Below, one piece after another: positions 7,826 through 11,321 of a DNA stretch of 11,321 bases. Every line of letters begins with the position of its first letter. Position 1 is the stretch's first letter. Origin of the DNA: an uncultured Bacteroidota bacterium (GTDB taxonomy: Bacteria > Bacteroidota > Bacteroidia > Chitinophagales > Chitinophagaceae). A model generated the notes under the pieces. That model had not been told where the DNA came from. It ran no database searches and saw only the letters and a program-made list of their open reading frames with translations. The DNA is taken from the NCBI GenBank assembly GCA_946479055.1, contig CAMLEX010000094.1, forward strand, positions 1-11,321. Direction: 5' to 3'. Made by a program: the position numbers and the translations under genes.

Positions 7826-8971
7826 ATGGCTACGATTATCGTTGGTGCATATATGGTAAGGTATCCGCTGGGAGGGATGATGTCATGGGTGTTTCAACAC
7901 CTTGTTGGTTTCAAAGCCCTGGGTCATGAGGTTTTTTTTGTTGAAAAATATGTTTATGAAAATTCATGTTACAATCCAGTCAATCGTACCATGAGTAATG
8001 ATTGCAGTTATGGAATAAAAATGGTTGCTGGTCTTTTAGCAACTGCAGGTCTTCAGGATAACTGGTGTTTTGTTGATCAGGAAGGAAACTATTTTGGTAT
8101 GACTAAAAAGAAAATTGAAACAGTTTTTAAATCGGCTGATTGTTATATCGATCTTGGCACACAGAACGGATGGGAAGAAGAATCTTCGAATTGCAGATTC
8201 AGGGTATTAATAGATGGAGAACCCGGGTACTCACAGATTCATTACTCCAATAATGACGGATTAGCCCAAAAGTATTCACGTTATAATTATTTTTTTACAA
8301 ACGGATATAATATCGGTAGAAACGGGAATAAGATTCCAACCGGAAATATTAATTGGAAACACATGTATTCGCCGGTTGATGGAAGCCTGTTCAAAGTTAC
8401 CAAGCCAGGTAAAAATGCATCATTCACTACTGTCATGAATTGGCGATCGCATAAACCAATTTCTTACAAGGGAAATGAATATGGGCAAAAAGATATTGAG
8501 TTTAAAAAATTTATTCAACTTCCAACGTTAGTTGATGCAACTATTGAAGTGGCGGTTTCAGGGAAAAAAATTCCTTCAGATCTGCTGGCGGATTATAAAT
8601 GGAATGTGGTGGATGGAACCTCGGTTACTAAATCCTATGAAAGCTTTTGCGATTATATTGAAAAAGCCAAAGCTGAATTTAGTGTATGCAAAAATGTGTT
8701 TGTAGCATTAAATACCGGGTGGTTCAGTGATAAAAGCGCAGCATTTCTTGCTGCCGGCAGACCAGTTGTGCTGCAGGACACAGGTTTTAGTGTACACCTC
8801 CCCTGTGGATTGGGATTATTTGCGGTTAATAATATTGATGAAGCAAAAAACGCCATAAACGAAATAGAAAACGATTGGGATAAACATTCAAAGGCCGCAA
8901 GGGAAATAGCCATGGAATGTTTGGATACAAGAGTTGTGCTGAAAAAATTTATGCATGAATTAGATCAATAA
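7826..8971 (+). CDS. GT-B-like glycosyltransferase, paralogue B
   Basis: A 381-residue soluble protein related to the genes at 3740 and 10162. The N-terminus has the shared pattern VGAYMVRYPLGGMMSWVFQH (6-25) and LGHEVFFVE (32-40), closest to paralogue C, which also shares the SCYNP-type segment near 47-51. The middle carries LIDGEPGYSQI (128-138) and FTTVMNW (200-206). The C-terminal group-1-type domain has AEFSVCKN (283-290), TGWFSDKSAAFLAAGRP (297-313) and VVLQDTGF (314-321). The E-x7-E pair of classical GT4 enzymes is missing; the second position is Ala here, Cys in A and C. It probably adds a sugar to the locus product in the cytoplasm. Compared with paralogue A it lacks the roughly 24-residue insert. 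It starts 10 bp after the second phosphotransferase. Its stop is followed by a 21-bp A/T-rich gap before the PP-loop gene. Confidence 0.8.
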   Translation: MATIIVGAYMVRYPLGGMMSWVFQHLVGFKALGHEVFFVEKYVYENSCYNPVNRTMSNDCSYGIKMVAGLLATAGLQDNWCFVDQEGNYFGMTKKKIETVFKSADCYIDLGTQNGWEEESSNCRFRVLIDGEPGYSQIHYSNNDGLAQKYSRYNYFFTNGYNIGRNGNKIPTGNINWKHMYSPVDGSLFKVTKPGKNASFTTVMNWRSHKPISYKGNEYGQKDIEFKKFIQLPTLVDATIEVAVSGKKIPSDLLADYKWNVVDGTSVTKSYESFCDYIEKAKAEFSVCKNVFVALNTGWFSDKSAAFLAAGRPVVLQDTGFSVHLPCGLGLFAVNNIDEAKNAINEIENDWDKHSKAAREIAMECLDTRVVLKKFMHELDQ

Positions 8972-8992
8972 TTTTTTAAAAAATAAACTCAT

Positions 8993-10153
8993 ATGAGAGT
9001 TACCAATATTAATTTAAAAAAAGTAGACGGATTCATCAGGGCATCTGCAGACATTATCTGGGAGCAAGCTAAAAAAGAACCGCTTAATTTTTTTGTTGAA
9101 GCCCCGGAAGAACATGAACCGGCATTTTGGGCTGATCCCAATGCATTTATCTTGTCAGTTTATTTAGCGGCCTGGCATGCTGGTGAGGAGAGGATTCAAA
9201 TCGATGAACCGATCTGCCCTGTTTTATTTCAAAATCTTAAAGTAATTGTGCCGGTATTGAAAAGCTGGTACAATGATGTTCCTCATCCTGCACCTGTAAT
9301 TGAACCCCTGGCAGGATTTAGAGCCTATGATTTTAATGCAAAAGAAAGCGTGGGCTTATTGTCCTGCGGCATCGACTCCCTGGGTACACTAAGATGGAAT
9401 AAATTAAACATACCTGATCACCATCCGCTTTCTATTAGTGCGGGTATGACAATAGGATATCATAATCATACAGCGACAGGAAGGGATAGAGCAGAAAGAA
9501 TAATAAATGGCAGGCTGCTGACTGCAAAAATAGTCGCCGATGATGCAGGTATTGAATTGATCCCTGTACTGACGAATATCAAATACCTGGATAAAGATGG
9601 TTGGTTTTATACATATAAATCATTGGGGTCTTTGAGAAGTGCAGTGGCTTGTTTTTTCAGCAAACGATTTCATAGCACTTATATCGCCACTAATCACACT
9701 CCCGTTTCCATTTACCCATGGGGTTCGCATCCATTACTCGATCAGTATTATTCAACTGCTTATTTCCGTGTTCTTCATCACGGCGTTGATCTTACCCGGC
9801 TGGAAAAAGTATCTCTCGTAGGAGATTGGAAAACCGGGTTGGACAATATCAGGGTTTGTCAAAATGATGATGATGGAACTTATAACTGCTGTACTTGTGA
9901 GAAATGTATCCTGACGATGTGTGAGTTAGAAGCTATTGATAAGCTGAAAGATTCCGCAGCATTTACTGTTAAAGAAATTACTACGGAGCTGCTGGAATCT
10001 ATTCAAACCTATGATATGATCTATAATGATTTCCAGGTTGATTTTTATGAAGAAATAATGCCGGCACTGGAAAACAAAGGCAGAAAAGATCTCGTGGAGG
10101 TTTTAAAAACAGTTTTAAATTATTACCAGGAAAAGAAATTAATAACCATTTAG
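8993..10153 (+). CDS. PP-loop (N-type ATP pyrophosphatase, QueC-like) family protein with Cys-rich motif
   Basis: A 386-residue cytoplasmic protein. After an N-terminal domain of about 110 residues, LLSCGIDSLGTL (122-133) matches the PP-loop SGGxDS that binds ATP phosphates, with Cys125 in place of the first Gly. Downstream are IATNHTPVSIYPWGSHPLLD (231-250) and a Cys cluster NCCTCEKC (298-305) with Cys289 and Cys310 nearby, which could bind Zn or form disulfides. I recognise this as a family otherwise annotated as hypothetical, typically with SGGVDS, PWGSHPLLD and NCxRCEKC motifs. PP-loop enzymes adenylate a carboxyl, carbonyl or similar group and release pyrophosphate (QueC, asparagine synthetase, TilS, MurL-like chemistry). 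The substrate here is unknown; precursor activation or an amidation-type modification of the glycan would fit. It lies 21 bp after paralogue B and 8 bp before paralogue C. ATG at 8993 is the obvious start. Confidence 0.75.
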   Translation: MRVTNINLKKVDGFIRASADIIWEQAKKEPLNFFVEAPEEHEPAFWADPNAFILSVYLAAWHAGEERIQIDEPICPVLFQNLKVIVPVLKSWYNDVPHPAPVIEPLAGFRAYDFNAKESVGLLSCGIDSLGTLRWNKLNIPDHHPLSISAGMTIGYHNHTATGRDRAERIINGRLLTAKIVADDAGIELIPVLTNIKYLDKDGWFYTYKSLGSLRSAVACFFSKRFHSTYIATNHTPVSIYPWGSHPLLDQYYSTAYFRVLHHGVDLTRLEKVSLVGDWKTGLDNIRVCQNDDDGTYNCCTCEKCILTMCELEAIDKLKDSAAFTVKEITTELLESIQTYDMIYNDFQVDFYEEIMPALENKGRKDLVEVLKTVLNYYQEKKLITI

Positions 10154-10161
10154 ACTAATTG

Positions 10162-11321
10162 GTGAACAGCACTAAAAATAGGAAACTCCGGATCCTTGTT
10201 CTTGGCTATATCGTCAGAGGACCAATGGGTGGCATGACCTGGCACCACCTGCAATATTTTTTAGGTCTCCACCAAATGGGCCATGATGTTTATTTCCTGG
10301 AAGATAGCGGTGATACAGAATATTCCTGTTATGACCCCAGTAGGAATATAACAGATCAAAATCCTTCTTATGGTCTGGAATATACAAACCAGGTGTTTAA
10401 AAAAATAGGGCTGGAAAATAAGTGGGGCTATTATGATCATCATCAAAACAAATGGCATGGACCGCTGGCTGACACTGCCGTAAAAATTATTAAGGATGCC
10501 GATTTATTGTTGAACCTGTCGTGTTCCAATACACTACGTTCCTGGCTATACGATGTTCCCATTAGAGTGCTCGTTGATACTGATCCTGTTTTTACACAAA
10601 TCAGGAACCTGGCAGATCCTGAACGGCTTGATTTTTCAAAACAACATACTGCATTCTTCACCTTCGGTGAAAATTTTAAACAGGAAGGATGTCTTATTCC
10701 CGATGATAGCATCGAATGGAAACCTACCCGTCAGCCGGTTGTATTAGATGCCTGGCCTGTAGTAAGAGTAAAAGAAGATGCTCCTTTTACTACAATAATG
10801 AAATGGGAAAGCTATCCGGGAAAGTATTATAATGGCCGACACTATGGAATGAAAGCTGCGTCTTTCAATGACTATTTGGATTTACCCCAAAAAACAAACT
10901 CAATAATGGAACTGGCTGTGAGTGACTCTGCCGCTCCCAGGCAAAGATTAAGTGAAAATGGCTGGCATTTAGCATCTCCTCAAAAAATTTCCAGCCATCC
11001 CTGGAAATACCTGAAATATATTCAACAATCAAAAGCAGAATTCAGTATTGCCAAACATGGATATGTTGCAGGAAGAACAGGTTGGTTCAGCGAAAGAAGT
11101 GCATGTTACCTTGCAAGTGGCAGGCCGGTAGTGCTGCAGGATACTGGCTTTTCAGATTGGTTGAAAACAGATTTTGGATTAATTCCATTCAATGATGCCA
11201 ATGAGGCGTTATTGGCTATTGAAGAAATAAATAACAACTATAGCAAGCATTGCGATTATGCAAGGGAAATAGCAGAAAACTATTTTTCTTCTAACAAAGT
11301 TTTGACGGAACTGATTGAAAA
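10162..11321 (+). CDS. GT-B-like glycosyltransferase, paralogue C (GTG start, 3' partial)
   Basis: An open frame of 386 complete codons runs to the window edge without a stop. An in-frame TAA at 10156-10158 limits the start to TTG 10159 or GTG 10162. The next in-frame ATG (10225) would remove the first beta-strand, RILVLGYIVRG (10-20), which aligns with both paralogues, so GTG 10162 is preferred. Shared blocks are GPMGGMTWHHLQYFLGL (19-35), LVDTDPVFTQI (137-147), EWKPTRQPV (185-193, also in paralogue A), FTTIMKW (209-215), GWFSERSACYLASGRP (307-322) and VVLQDTGF (323-330). The final helix is present, so by comparison with paralogue A only a few to perhaps a dozen residues are missing. It is a soluble group-1-type glycosyltransferase, again without the E-x7-E motif; donor and acceptor unknown. 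It is 8 bp downstream of the PP-loop gene, in the same operon. Confidence 0.82.
   Translation, partial: MNSTKNRKLRILVLGYIVRGPMGGMTWHHLQYFLGLHQMGHDVYFLEDSGDTEYSCYDPSRNITDQNPSYGLEYTNQVFKKIGLENKWGYYDHHQNKWHGPLADTAVKIIKDADLLLNLSCSNTLRSWLYDVPIRVLVDTDPVFTQIRNLADPERLDFSKQHTAFFTFGENFKQEGCLIPDDSIEWKPTRQPVVLDAWPVVRVKEDAPFTTIMKWESYPGKYYNGRHYGMKAASFNDYLDLPQKTNSIMELAVSDSAAPRQRLSENGWHLASPQKISSHPWKYLKYIQQSKAEFSIAKHGYVAGRTGWFSERSACYLASGRPVVLQDTGFSDWLKTDFGLIPFNDANEALLAIEEINNNYSKHCDYAREIAENYFSSNKVLTELIE

Noticed and set aside
8971..8984. Perfect 14-bp palindrome (A, six T, six A, T) overlapping the stop of glycosyltransferase B.
   Set aside because: It is pure A/T with no loop and no G/C stem, so it is unlikely to be a terminator. 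Such tracts occur by chance in A/T-rich leaders, and no promoter elements (TTG with TAnnTTTG) are seen beside it.
10261..10747. Short open frames on both strands near the right end (65, 89 and 64 codons).
   Set aside because: They are shadows of the GTG-initiated glycosyltransferase C, which has continuous homology to its paralogues through this region.
1..11321. Possible CRISPR array, tRNA/rRNA genes, insertion sequences or phage genes.
   Set aside because: No direct-repeat/spacer pattern, cloverleaf-like segment, inverted-repeat-flanked transposase or phage-type protein is visible; coding sequence fills nearly the whole window.

Overview
The window is a single, tightly packed run of nine genes, all on the + strand. 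It is an A/T-rich bacterial sequence using the standard code. Start codons are preceded by A/T-rich leaders with no convincing Shine-Dalgarno sequence. That leader style, with the codon usage and protein character, fits Bacteroidota (possibly a Chitinophagaceae-like lineage), but no rRNA or marker gene is present to confirm it.

Layout: (1) 2-1939 is the 3' part of a fusion of a glycoside-hydrolase-like (beta/alpha)8 domain with a family-2 glycosyltransferase and C-terminal membrane segments. Its 5' end lies outside the window. (2) 1946-3727 is a full-length ABC exporter half-transporter. (3) 3740-4966 is GT-B-like glycosyltransferase paralogue A. (4) 4991-5902 is a polysaccharide pyruvyl transferase-family protein. 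(5, 6) 5886-6827 and 6835-7815 are tandem APH/choline-kinase-fold phosphotransferase paralogues. (7) 7826-8971 is glycosyltransferase paralogue B. (8) 8993-10153 is a PP-loop (N-type ATP pyrophosphatase, QueC-like) protein with a Cys-rich C-terminal motif. (9) 10162-11321 is glycosyltransferase paralogue C, which starts with GTG and is cut by the window end. Gaps are 6, 12, 24, -17, 7, 10, 21 and 8 bp, with no room for internal promoters or terminators of normal size, so this is very probably one operon that continues on both sides. No gene-free stretch exceeds 24 bp. I see no RNA genes, mobile elements or CRISPR.

Working model (inference): the locus makes and exports a decorated glycan or glycoconjugate. 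The membrane GT2 fusion and the three GT-B-like enzymes would build the sugar chain. The pyruvyl-transferase-like protein, the two kinase-fold proteins and the PP-loop ATPase would add non-sugar modifications or activate precursors. The ABC exporter would flip or export the product. The product is unknown, and no lipid-carrier sugar-phosphate transferase, Wzx/Wzy or regulator is visible here. The combination of enzymes, their paralogue expansion and several altered catalytic motifs are the features most worth following up.
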